Source: Marinimicrobium agarilyticum DSM 16975 (lineage in GTDB: Bacteria; Pseudomonadota; Gammaproteobacteria; Pseudomonadales; Cellvibrionaceae). From it: a stretch of 64,000 nt of DNA. The notes under the pieces were generated by a model, which saw only the letters and a list, made by a program, of their open reading frames with translations, did not search any database and was not told the origin of the DNA. Location: NCBI RefSeq assembly GCF_000423345.1, contig NZ_AUHU01000005.1, forward strand, positions 310,001 to 374,000. The letters are read 5' to 3'. Shown here one piece after another: positions 54,716 through 62,501 of the stretch. The position numbers were made by a program, and so were the translations under genes. Every line of letters starts with the position of its first letter. Positions within the stretch are counted from its first letter, which is position 1.

Positions 54716-56143
54716 ATGCCCGCTCAATCGTCCATTTCCAACCTGTTGTCGCTGAGCCCGAGTGCTCAGCCCGCCAAGGCTCGCCCCAGCCGGGATGATG
54801 ACAGCTTCCGCCGGCTGTTGGAGCAGCCCGGGCCATCGGCTCGCGCGGAACGCCCGCCCGAGACCACGCGCGAGCGTGAACCCGCCCGGGTCAAAGATGC
54901 CCACGCCGGTGCTTCCGACGACCGACGTTCAGACCGGCGGGAGCTTTCCAGCGAGGGGCGGCGCACGGACTCCTCGCGGCAGGAGGAGGTTACTCCAACG
55001 CCGGCTGAACAAAGGGCTTCTCGCAAGGAGCAGACGTCCGCTGCCGATGCCACCAATGAATCAGCCGAAGTGGAGTCAGCGGAGGGGGTGGCGGAGAATG
55101 CCTCTATCGAGGAGGCCAAAGCGCTGCTCGAAAACCTGTCGGAGGAAGACTGGGCAAAGCTTTCTGACGATGTCAAAGCGGTGCTGGCGGAGCTCAAGGC
55201 ACAGGTCGATGCCGGCACTCTGGACCCGGCGCTTGAAGAGACTCTGCAGCAATTGTTGGCGAACCTGGAAAATGGGGCCTCTCTGGATGCCATCGCCCAG
55301 CAGCTTGAGGCGATACCGCTCGACGCTCTACCGGGGCTGGCGGCCCGCTTTCCGGAAGCGCAGACCCTTCGCGATGCATTGGGCAAGCGTGGCGCGGCCC
55401 ATCTGTCACAACTGAGTGCGCTCGCACAGGCCGACCCTAACGGGCAGCGCCAGGGCGGCGTGAACGCTCAGTTCAATCCGGGCGGCGTGAGCGAACCGGA
55501 GGGGTTGGACCTGAGCGCATTGCTCGAAGCGGGCAAAACCGGTGCCCGAAGCAGTCGTGAAGAGTTTGGGCTGCTATTGCAGAACCTGGCCCGCGGGCAG
55601 GGGGAGCAAGCCAAGCCGGTGGATCTGGGCGCTTCGGGCACCTCGGTCAGTGCCTTGGCCCAGTTGGACAACGGTGCTCGTGCGCAACCGGTAACCCCCG
55701 CTGAACGGCAGTTTACCGTACAGTCGGACGTGCGGGTGCCGGTCGGGCAAGGGCAGTGGGGTCAGGCCGTGGGACAAAAAGTTCTGTGGATGGCCTCCCA
55801 GAAAATTTCCAGCGCAGAGCTCCGTCTTGATCCCCCCGATCTGGGGCCGATGCAGGTGCGGGTCAGCACTCATCAGGATCAGATCAGTGTGACCTTTACC
55901 AGTCCCCAGTCGGCGGTTCGTGAAGCGCTGGACCAGAACGCCAACCGCCTGCGGGAAATGTTTGCCGAGCAGGGGCTGGACCTGGTCGATGTGAATGTAT
56001 CAGACCAGTCCGGTCGTGAGTCCATGGCCGGTGAGGGCGACGGGCGACGGGGGGGCGGTCGCTCTGGTGGAGGAGACGAAGAGGCCGAGGGCCAACCGGC
56101 GCAGTGGATTGTCAGCGAGCGACTGGTGGACCACTACGCCTGA
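54716..56143 (+). CDS. fliK: Flagellar hook-length control protein FliK
   Basis: FliK measures hook length and switches export from hook to filament substrates. The 475-aa protein has a long low-complexity, Glu/Arg/Ser-rich N-terminal region and the conserved C-terminal FLHB-contacting domain (about 340-430): QWGQAVGQKVLWMASQKISS, AELRLDPPDLGPMQVRVSTH, AVREALDQNANRLREMFAEQ. I chose the ATG at 54716 (GGAG nine bases upstream); an in-frame ATG at 54644 would add 24 residues unlike FliK. It may end at a partly overlapping GC-rich region before fliL. Confidence 0.93.
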   Translation: MPAQSSISNLLSLSPSAQPAKARPSRDDDSFRRLLEQPGPSARAERPPETTREREPARVKDAHAGASDDRRSDRRELSSEGRRTDSSRQEEVTPTPAEQRASRKEQTSAADATNESAEVESAEGVAENASIEEAKALLENLSEEDWAKLSDDVKAVLAELKAQVDAGTLDPALEETLQQLLANLENGASLDAIAQQLEAIPLDALPGLAARFPEAQTLRDALGKRGAAHLSQLSALAQADPNGQRQGGVNAQFNPGGVSEPEGLDLSALLEAGKTGARSSREEFGLLLQNLARGQGEQAKPVDLGASGTSVSALAQLDNGARAQPVTPAERQFTVQSDVRVPVGQGQWGQAVGQKVLWMASQKISSAELRLDPPDLGPMQVRVSTHQDQISVTFTSPQSAVREALDQNANRLREMFAEQGLDLVDVNVSDQSGRESMAGEGDGRRGGGRSGGGDEEAEGQPAQWIVSERLVDHYA

Positions 56144-56305
56144 GCGAATCCAAACCCACCACGGGGAGAGCCAGGGCCCGGGCTCTCCCTCCTTCCCTCT
56201 CCGAGTGTCAGTTTCACCAAAGCCTACCGGTTCCGCTTTCGCTTCGCCTCTCTTGCTCCGCTTCTCGCCCTGTGCCAAAGTAGCGCCGGAGGGCCTTGCC
56301 TGACT

Positions 56306-56320
56306 TGGCACGGCCCTTGC
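56306..56320 (+). promoter_or_regulatory. Sigma-54 promoter of fliLMNOPQR-flhB
   Basis: TGGCAC-GGCCC-TTGC is an exact RpoN consensus match, including the G after TGGCAC. It lies 39 nt before the fliL start, after a GC-rich 3' region of fliK. Confidence 0.93.
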
Positions 56321-56358
56321 TCAAACCCTATTAGCCACGAAAGCGACGGAATTTTGGC

Positions 56359-56901
56359 ATGGCCGAAGACGAAGAACGCGAACTGACCGAAGAAGAACAG
56401 GCGGAAGCTGACCGCAAAGCAAAACGCAAACAACGAATCATGTTGATCGCTCTGGCACTCGTGCTGGTGCTTTTGTCAGTGGGGGTCACCTTGGGCCTGC
56501 TGCATTTTCTGTCTGAGGATGAGGCCGAGTCCACCGAAGGTGAACCGGTGGTTGAAGAAGCGCCGCCCGAACCCGCGAGCCAGGAGGCCATTTACTATCC
56601 GCTCAATGAGAAGCTGGTGGTCAACTACAATGTTCGTGGGCGGCAACGGTTTTTGCAGGTTGAAGTCAGCCTCATGTTTCGGGATAACGCCGTTGCGGCC
56701 GCTCTCGAGAAGCACATGCCGCGTATTCGCAATGATCTGATCATGCTGATGAGCGGCCAGGAATTTGAAGATTTGCAGACGCCGGAAGGGCGAGAGTTGT
56801 TGCGTCAGGACGCGCTCCGCTCCATTCAGGCGATTTTGCAGGAAGAGATTGGTCAGCCGGGCATTGAACAAGTGCTGTTTACCAGTTTCGTGATGCAGTA
56901 A
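56359..56901 (+). CDS. fliL: Flagellar basal-body-associated protein FliL
   Basis: FliL is a single-span inner-membrane protein that surrounds and supports the stator. The 180-aa protein has a charged cytoplasmic N-terminus (EEERELTEEEQAEADRKAKR), one membrane helix (about 33-53, IMLIALALVLVLLSVGVTLG), an acidic linker and the periplasmic FliL domain (IYYPLNEKLVVNYNVRGRQR, PRIRNDLIMLMSGQEFEDLQ, VLFTSFVMQ). fliM follows 18 nt downstream. Confidence 0.95.
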   Translation: MAEDEERELTEEEQAEADRKAKRKQRIMLIALALVLVLLSVGVTLGLLHFLSEDEAESTEGEPVVEEAPPEPASQEAIYYPLNEKLVVNYNVRGRQRFLQVEVSLMFRDNAVAAALEKHMPRIRNDLIMLMSGQEFEDLQTPEGRELLRQDALRSIQAILQEEIGQPGIEQVLFTSFVMQ

Positions 56902-56919
56902 TACCACAAGGGTCCGCTC

Positions 56920-57933
56920 GTGCAAGACTTACTCTCACAAGACGAGATCGATGCGCTTCTCCACGGGGTGGACGAAGGTGATATCGATACCGATGATGAA
57001 CTCGATGTCGATTCGGTCAAATCCTATGATCTGACCACTCAGGATCGCATTGTCCGCGGGCGCATGCCCACGCTGGAAATGATCAACGAGCGCTTCGCCC
57101 GTTACACCCGCATCAGCATGTTCAACATGCTGCGCCGCACTGCCGATGTGTCGGTTGGGGGCATTCAGATTCAGAAGTTCGGCGAATACGTGCATACGCT
57201 TTACGTGCCGACCAGCCTGAACATGGTCAAATTCCGGCCGCTGCGGGGGAACGCCCTGATCATTCTGGACGCCCGGCTGGTGTTCAAGCTCGTGGACAAC
57301 TTTTTCGGCGGCGATGGGCGACATGCCAAGATCGAAGGGCGGGAATTTACGCCCACCGAATTGCGGGTGGTACAGATGGTGCTCGACCAGGTTTTTGTGG
57401 ACCTTGCCGAGGCCTGGAAAGCCGTCATGCCCATCACCTTTGAGTACATGAACTCGGAGGTCAACCCGTCGTTGGCGAACATCGTCAGCCCGAGCGAAGT
57501 GGTGGTGGTCAGTACCTTCCATGTGGAACTCGACGGCGGCGGCGGTGATATGCACATCACGGTGCCTTACTCGATGATCGAGCCCATCCGCGAAGTGCTC
57601 GACTCGGGCCTGCAGAGCGATAGCGATGAGCGGGACGAGCGCTGGATCAAGGCGCTCCGAGAAGATGTGCTGGCCGCCCAGGTCGACCTGGAGTGCGACA
57701 TCGTCCGGCGTGAGATTACACTGCGCGACATCATCAATTTAAAAGAAGGGGATGTGATTCCGGTGGATTTGCCGGAATACCACGTCGTGACCGCCAATGG
57801 CGTTCCGATGTTCCGCACCCGCCTGGGGCAGATCCGAGGCAATCTGGCCTTGAAAATCAATGGTCTGATTGACCACAGTTCCGCCTATAACATCACGGCA
57901 AATGAAGGGGGCTCCCGTGGCAAACGAAAATGA
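56920..57933 (+). CDS. fliM: Flagellar motor switch protein FliM
   Basis: FliM is a C-ring subunit that binds CheY-P. The 337-aa protein (E. coli: 334) starts at a GTG with the CheY-binding peptide DLLSQDEIDALLHG, has the GGxG-like core (SVGGIQIQKFGEYVHTLYVP, FRPLRGNALIILDARLVFKL) and a C-terminal SpoA-like domain. AAGGG precedes the GTG by eight bases. The gene overlaps fliN by about 17 nt. Confidence 0.97.
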   Translation: MQDLLSQDEIDALLHGVDEGDIDTDDELDVDSVKSYDLTTQDRIVRGRMPTLEMINERFARYTRISMFNMLRRTADVSVGGIQIQKFGEYVHTLYVPTSLNMVKFRPLRGNALIILDARLVFKLVDNFFGGDGRHAKIEGREFTPTELRVVQMVLDQVFVDLAEAWKAVMPITFEYMNSEVNPSLANIVSPSEVVVVSTFHVELDGGGGDMHITVPYSMIEPIREVLDSGLQSDSDERDERWIKALREDVLAAQVDLECDIVRREITLRDIINLKEGDVIPVDLPEYHVVTANGVPMFRTRLGQIRGNLALKINGLIDHSSAYNITANEGGSRGKRK

Positions 57934-58375
57934 TACCCATGACGACGAGAAAGAACAGGACGCCATGGCGGCCGAGTGGGAAGCGGCCATGATGGAGCAG
58001 GGCGAGGAACCTGATGACGAACCCGAAGAGAAACCCAAGGCGTCTTCCCAACAAAAACAGGGCGTGGATACGGTCTCATTGGACGAACTCACCGAAGACG
58101 AAGAGCCCAATACCAATCCGGACCTGGATGTTATCCTGGATATCCCGGTTTCCATTGCGATGGAAGTGGGGCGCACCTCCATCACCATTCGTAATCTGCT
58201 GCAATTGAACCAGGGGTCCGTGATTGAGCTGGACCGCCTGGCGGGTGAGCCGCTTGACGTACTGGTCAACGGCACACTGATTGCCCATGGCGAAGTGGTG
58301 GTGGTGAACGAAAAGTTCGGCATTCGGATGACCGACGTCATCAGTCCGTCCGAGCGTATCAAAAAGCTGCGTTGA
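57917..58375 (+). CDS. fliN: Flagellar motor switch protein FliN
   Basis: FliN completes the C ring and binds FliH. The 152-aa protein has an acidic, Glu/Asp-rich N-terminal region and a SpoA domain (about 65-150): LDVILDIPVSIAMEVGRTSI, QLNQGSVIELDRLAGEPLDV, VNEKFGIRMTDVISPSERIK. I chose the GTG at 57917 because GAAGGGGG lies just before it; in-frame ATGs at 57869 and 57902 would extend it inside fliM. The family core is intact. It overlaps the end of fliM. Confidence 0.94.
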   Translation: MANENDTHDDEKEQDAMAAEWEAAMMEQGEEPDDEPEEKPKASSQQKQGVDTVSLDELTEDEEPNTNPDLDVILDIPVSIAMEVGRTSITIRNLLQLNQGSVIELDRLAGEPLDVLVNGTLIAHGEVVVVNEKFGIRMTDVISPSERIKKLR

Positions 58376-58409
58376 TGGACGCCTTTTCTGAAGAAATGGG
58401 AGCGGTGTA

Positions 58410-58799
58410 ATGGGCGAGACGGGCACCACCAATGCGGCCAGCCAGCTACTCAATGTGGCGTTCAGTCTGTTGCTGATTATCGGGCTGATTCTCGCGTTGG
58501 CCTGGCTGCTGCGCCGCTTCGGCCAGGGCAACTTCCTGAACCAGCAGTCGATGAAAATCATGGCGAGCATGCCACTCGGCACCCGCGAGCGGTTGCTGGT
58601 GGTAGAAGTGGGTGGACAACAGATTTTGCTGGGCGTGACTTCTCATCAGATCAATACCCTGCACGTTTTTGACGAGCCCGTGGTAGATGCCAGCGGCGGT
58701 ACCTCTACCGATTTTAAAAAACGGCTGATGGCCCTGATGAACAGAGCGCCCGCTTCAGACACACCAGCGCCCGAAACCCAAAAGCAAAAGCCCCAATGA
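58410..58799 (+). CDS. fliO: Flagellar export-gate assembly protein FliO
   Basis: FliO helps assemble the FliP-containing export gate. The 129-aa protein has one membrane helix (about 14-32, [20 protein letters not shown]) followed by a cytoplasmic domain with [20 protein letters not shown] and [22 protein letters not shown] precedes the ATG. The stop overlaps the fliP start (ATGA). Confidence 0.93.
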   Translation: MGETGTTNAASQLLNVAFSLLLIIGLILALAWLLRRFGQGNFLNQQSMKIMASMPLGTRERLLVVEVGGQQILLGVTSHQINTLHVFDEPVVDASGGTSTDFKKRLMALMNRAPASDTPAPETQKQKPQ

Positions 58800-59641
58800 T
58801 TCCAATACAGCGCACATTAAACCGTGGCTTCGCCCGGCTATTTCTGATGCTTATTCTGGCACTGAGTGCAACGGGCGCCATGGCACAGGAAGGCCCGCAG
58901 GCACCGGATGAACCCCAACAGCAAAACCAGGAAGACGTGATCGGTGGCTCCCTGCCTGCCATCCCCGGCCTGCCGGCCCTGACCGTCACCACCCAGCCCG
59001 ACGGCACCGAGGAATATACGGTGACGCTGCAGATCCTCGCGATCATGACCGCGCTCACCTTCCTGCCGGCCATCCTGCTGATGATGACCTCCTTCACCCG
59101 CATCATCATCGTCTTCGCCATCCTGCGCCAGGCGCTCGGGCTGCAACAGTCGCCATCCAACCAGATCCTCATCGGCCTGTCCCTGTTCCTGACGCTGTTC
59201 ATCATGCAACCGGTCCTCGAACGCGTTAACGCCGAGGCGCTGCAACCGTACATCAACGAAGACATCAACGCCCAGACCGCGCTGTCCCGCACCGCCGAAC
59301 CGTTTCACTCATTCATGCTGACCCAGACGCGCGAGTCCGACATCGAACTGTTCGTCGGCATCGCCGGCAACCCCGAAATCCAGACCCCGGCAGACACCCC
59401 GTTCAGCATCCTGGTCCCGGCCTTCATCACCAGCGAACTGAAAACCGCGTTCCAGATCGGATTCATCATCTTCGTGCCATTCCTGGTCATCGACATCGTC
59501 GTCGCCAGCGTGCTCATGGCCATGGGCATGATGATGCTATCACCGCTGATCATCTCCCTGCCGTTCAAAATCATGCTCTTCGTCCTCGTCGACGGCTGGG
59601 CCATGCTCATCGGCACACTCGCGGCCAGCTTCGGCGTATAG
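58796..59641 (+). CDS. fliP: Flagellar export-gate protein FliP
   Basis: FliP forms the core of the export channel. The 281-aa protein has a signal peptide ([17 protein letters not shown]), a longer than usual periplasmic stretch (about 35-70) and four membrane segments. Signatures include [40 protein letters not shown], and the C-terminal [21 protein letters not shown]. coli FliP has 245 aa. From here to about 61620 the codons are strongly C-ending. It overlaps fliO by four bases and fliQ follows nine bases later. Confidence 0.97.
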   Translation: MIPIQRTLNRGFARLFLMLILALSATGAMAQEGPQAPDEPQQQNQEDVIGGSLPAIPGLPALTVTTQPDGTEEYTVTLQILAIMTALTFLPAILLMMTSFTRIIIVFAILRQALGLQQSPSNQILIGLSLFLTLFIMQPVLERVNAEALQPYINEDINAQTALSRTAEPFHSFMLTQTRESDIELFVGIAGNPEIQTPADTPFSILVPAFITSELKTAFQIGFIIFVPFLVIDIVVASVLMAMGMMMLSPLIISLPFKIMLFVLVDGWAMLIGTLAASFGV

Positions 59642-59650
59642 GAGGCAACA

Positions 59651-59920
59651 ATGACCCCAGAAGTCGTCATGGACATCTTCGCCGACGCCCTCTACCTGAC
59701 CGTACTCATGCTCATCGTCATCGTCGGCCCCGGCCTCATCGTCGGCCTCGTCGTCAGCATGTTCCAGGCCGCCACCCAGATCAACGAACAAACCCTGAGT
59801 TTTCTACCCAGGCTACTCGTGACGCTCATCTCCGTCATGATTGCCGGCCCCTGGCTGCTGACGGAATTTATGGATTTGTTTACCCGTTTATATACCAACG
59901 TCCCAAACTTAATTGGTTAG
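59651..59920 (+). CDS. fliQ: Flagellar export-gate protein FliQ
   Basis: FliQ is a small two-helix membrane component of the export gate. The 89-aa protein has helices at about 14-40 (YLTVLMLIVIVGPGLIVGLV) and 50-75, and the conserved FQAATQINEQTLSFLPRL. TAGGAGG overlaps the fliP stop. The 222-nt gap to fliR, unusual within this operon, holds palindromic element B. Confidence 0.97.
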   Translation: MTPEVVMDIFADALYLTVLMLIVIVGPGLIVGLVVSMFQAATQINEQTLSFLPRLLVTLISVMIAGPWLLTEFMDLFTRLYTNVPNLIG

Positions 59921-59954
59921 AAAATTCCGTTGAACGCGAAGCAACAAATGAGGA

Positions 59955-60061
59955 TTCGGTATCGGGTGCATGGTTCCCGGACCGTGGAGCGAGGGACTCG
60001 CGATTCGAGCCTACAGGGAAGTATTTACGGCGTGTCCGGGAACCATGCACCCGATACCGAA
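59955..60061. repeat. Variable-arm palindromic element, copy B
   Basis: Left arm 59955-59982 and right arm 60034-60061 are exact reverse complements (28 bp). They enclose a 51-nt core that aligns to copy A without gaps. Arm sequence is different from copy A. The inner hairpin is GCGAG-GGA-CTCGC against GCGGG-GGA-CCCGC in copy A, a compensatory change. It lies inside an operon, between fliQ and fliR, so a role as full terminator is unlikely. Confidence 0.9.
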
Positions 60062-60142
60062 GCCGGGCTTTCTAAGAGGCCCGACTTTCTAGAAACCGAA
60101 CCCTCTACAACGCAAAATCTCTAAGAGACGAACCGAAAGAAA

Positions 60143-60928
60143 GTGAACGAACTGGTACTGAGCGAACAACAACTGATGCAATTTATCGGACAGTACATCT
60201 GGCCGATGCTCCGCATTGGTGGCCTGTTCCTCGCCATGCCCGTGATCGGCGCCCAAACCATCACCGCCCGAGTCCGCGTCGTACTCACCTTCTTCACCAC
60301 CATCCTCGTCGCCCCCATGCTGCCGCCACCCCCCGCCATCGACCTCGTCTCAATGGCAGCCATGGTCATCGTCGCCAAAGAACTCCTCATCGGCATCGCC
60401 ATGGGCTTCATGCTCCAAGTATTTCTGCAAATATTTATCCTCTCCGGCGAACTCATGGCCATGAAAATGGGCCTAGGCTTCGCCGCCATGAACGACCCAT
60501 CCACCGGCGTCTCCACCAGCGTACTGTCCCAGTTCTACCTGCTACTGGCGACCCTCCTGTTCCTGATCGTCGACGGCCACCTGATACTGATCGGAATGCT
60601 GATAGACAGCTTCAACACCCTCCCCATCGGAGGGAACGGACTCGGCCCCGGCGCCTTCGCCAGCATTGCCGGCATGGGCAGCTGGTTATTCAGCTCCGCC
60701 CTGGTCATCACACTGCCCGTATTCACCGCCATCATGGTCATCAACATGGCCTTCGGCGCCATGAACCGATCCGCGCCCCAAATGAACGTCTTCACCGTCG
60801 GCTTCCCCATGACACTGATCTTCGGGCTGCTGGTCATGTGGCTCGTGCTGCCGGCCTTCCTGCCCGCGTTTGAACTGTTTACTCAGGAAGCCTTTCTCAT
60901 CGTTCGCCAAGTGATAGGTCTGCCCTGA
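60143..60928 (+). CDS. fliR: Flagellar export-gate protein FliR
   Basis: FliR is a multi-span membrane protein of the export gate. The 261-aa protein has about six membrane helices and the conserved FLAMPVIGAQTITARVRVVL and GEMRGMKMGLGF-like segment (ELMAMKMGLGFAAMNDPSTG). Start is a GTG with a weak purine-rich site (GAAAGAAA), probably depending on coupling or the structure of element B upstream. The stop overlaps the flhB start (TGATG). Codon use is strongly C-ending. Confidence 0.95.
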   Translation: MNELVLSEQQLMQFIGQYIWPMLRIGGLFLAMPVIGAQTITARVRVVLTFFTTILVAPMLPPPPAIDLVSMAAMVIVAKELLIGIAMGFMLQVFLQIFILSGELMAMKMGLGFAAMNDPSTGVSTSVLSQFYLLLATLLFLIVDGHLILIGMLIDSFNTLPIGGNGLGPGAFASIAGMGSWLFSSALVITLPVFTAIMVINMAFGAMNRSAPQMNVFTVGFPMTLIFGLLVMWLVLPAFLPAFELFTQEAFLIVRQVIGLP

Positions 60929-62064
60929 TGGCCGAAGACAACGACAGCAGTCAGGAAAAAACAGAAGAACCCACGGCGCGAAAACAGGAAAAAGCGCGCG
61001 AAGAAGGGCAGATCCCACGCTCGCGGGAACTGACCACCACCTTCATCCTGCTCGCCGGGACCGTGGGACTGTTCATATTCGCCCCCTACATGTCGGGCAA
61101 ACTCGCGGGCATACTCCAATACAACTTCTCACTGGACCGGGAAGTGATCTTTGACACCGACAGCATGGTCGAACACTTTGCCGCCTCCCTTTACCACGGC
61201 ACCCTGAGCATGATGCCGGTGTTTATTTTGCTCTTTATCGCCTCCATCGCGGGCCCCATCGGCCTGGGCGGCTGGCTCTTCAGCGGCAAATCCATGGCGC
61301 CCAAGGCCAGCCGCATGAACCCCGGCGCCGGCCTTAAACGCATGTTCTCCCTCAAGGCCCTGATGGAACTGGCCAAGGCCCTGGGCAAAGTCATACTGAT
61401 CATGGCCGTAGCCATTGCGCTACTGGCCATTCAGCAACAAGACATGATGCGCCTGTCCGACCAGGAAACGATCACCGCCATCAAAAACGCCATGTGGCTC
61501 ACCGGCGTCGGCGCGATTGCCCTGGCGGCCGTCACCATCGCCATCGCCGCCATCGACGTTCCGTTCCAAATCTGGGACAACGCCCAGAAACTGAAAATGT
61601 CCCGTCAGGAAGTCCAAGACGAGATGAAGGACACGGAGGGCAAGCCCGAGGTGAAAAGCCGCATCCGCCAGTTGCAGCGGGAAATGGCCCAGCGGCGGAT
61701 GATGTCGGAGGTGCCGAAGGCGGATGTGGTGATCACGAACCCCACCCACTATTCGGTGGCGCTGCGTTATGACCCGGAGGCGATGGCGACGCCGGTGTTG
61801 TTGGCAAAGGGGGGTGACCAGACGGCGCTGAAGATCCGGGAGATCGCCCGGGCGCACAATATCGATATCATGGAGTCGCCGGTGCTTACGCGGGCGATTT
61901 ATTATACGACGGAGTTGGATCAGGAAATTCCGGCGGATTTGTATATGGCGGTGGCGCAGGTGTTGGCGTATGTGTTCCAGTTGCGCAATTATCGCAAAGG
62001 CAGGGGGGACCGCCCACAGTACCCAAGAAATATTCCGGTCCCAAGAAACATGCAGTACGACTAA
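60928..62064 (+). CDS. flhB: Flagellar export specificity switch protein FlhB
   Basis: FlhB switches export from hook to filament substrates after autocleavage. The 378-aa protein has an N-terminal cytoplasmic charged segment (EEPTARKQEKAREEGQIPRS), four membrane helices (about 30-205) and a C-terminal domain with the autocleavage site N271-P272-T273-H274 in DVVITNPTHYSVALRYDP. The two halves have different codon style: at about 61620 the third position changes from mostly C to mostly G. It is coupled to fliR by TGATG. Confidence 0.97.
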   Translation: MAEDNDSSQEKTEEPTARKQEKAREEGQIPRSRELTTTFILLAGTVGLFIFAPYMSGKLAGILQYNFSLDREVIFDTDSMVEHFAASLYHGTLSMMPVFILLFIASIAGPIGLGGWLFSGKSMAPKASRMNPGAGLKRMFSLKALMELAKALGKVILIMAVAIALLAIQQQDMMRLSDQETITAIKNAMWLTGVGAIALAAVTIAIAAIDVPFQIWDNAQKLKMSRQEVQDEMKDTEGKPEVKSRIRQLQREMAQRRMMSEVPKADVVITNPTHYSVALRYDPEAMATPVLLAKGGDQTALKIREIARAHNIDIMESPVLTRAIYYTTELDQEIPADLYMAVAQVLAYVFQLRNYRKGRGDRPQYPRNIPVPRNMQYD

Positions 62065-62128
62065 CGCTTTGGACTAAACTCCGACGCTAACGGAGTCCAG
62101 AGGGAAAGTGACGCTCTTAGGCGGATGC

Positions 62129-62220
62129 GGTGTATACCGGTTGGAGACTCTCTGAGGCATGGATGCCGATGAGAAGCCCCCATGGATGGGTTCACGGCGG
62201 GTCTCCAACCGGTATACACC
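62129..62220. repeat. Variable-arm palindromic element, copy C (variant core)
   Basis: Left arm 62129-62148 and right arm 62201-62220 are exact reverse complements (20 bp), with imperfect pairing beyond. In the 52-nt core the right half (AGCCCCCATGGATGGGTT) is nearly that of copy A. The left half is different and carries its own hairpin GGCA-TGGA-TGCC. It starts 65 nt after the flhB stop. Confidence 0.85.
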
Positions 62221-62273
62221 GTAGCCGCCGAACCTCAAATAGAACTCCTAAACCAGCAGCGAGTCCGGCCCGA

Positions 62274-62370
62274 AGTGGGGTACACCCTTCCAAAACACGC
62301 CGTAAACCCATCCCTGGGGGCTCGAATCGCGGGTCCCCCGCTCCACGGTCTTGGAAGGGTGTACCCCACT
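62274..62370. repeat. Variable-arm palindromic element, copy D (opposite orientation)
   Basis: Left arm 62274-62293 and right arm 62351-62370 are exact reverse complements (20 bp). Read on the minus strand, the core differs from copy A at one of 51 positions. The arms resemble those of copy A but differ at several bases, each change matched on the other arm. It lies 53 nt after copy C in the 437-nt flhB-flhA gap and 73 nt before the flhA promoter. Confidence 0.88.
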
Positions 62371-62442
62371 CCGGTCCTCAGTGCCATATTTCGGATAGTG
62401 TGGTCAGAATAAAATGGGGAGAAAGAGGAGTAGTGAGCCAAC

Positions 62443-62457
62443 TGGTACACTTCTTGC
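62443..62457 (+). promoter_or_regulatory. Sigma-54 promoter of flhA
   Basis: TGGTAC-ACTTC-TTGC matches the RpoN consensus with one change and correct GG-N10-GC spacing, 45 nt before the flhA ATG. flhA therefore starts its own unit, separated from flhB by two palindromic elements. Confidence 0.88.
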
Positions 62458-62501
62458 GGTAGGTCGCTTAACTACGACAAACCGTCAAAAAAGCGACCTT
62501 C

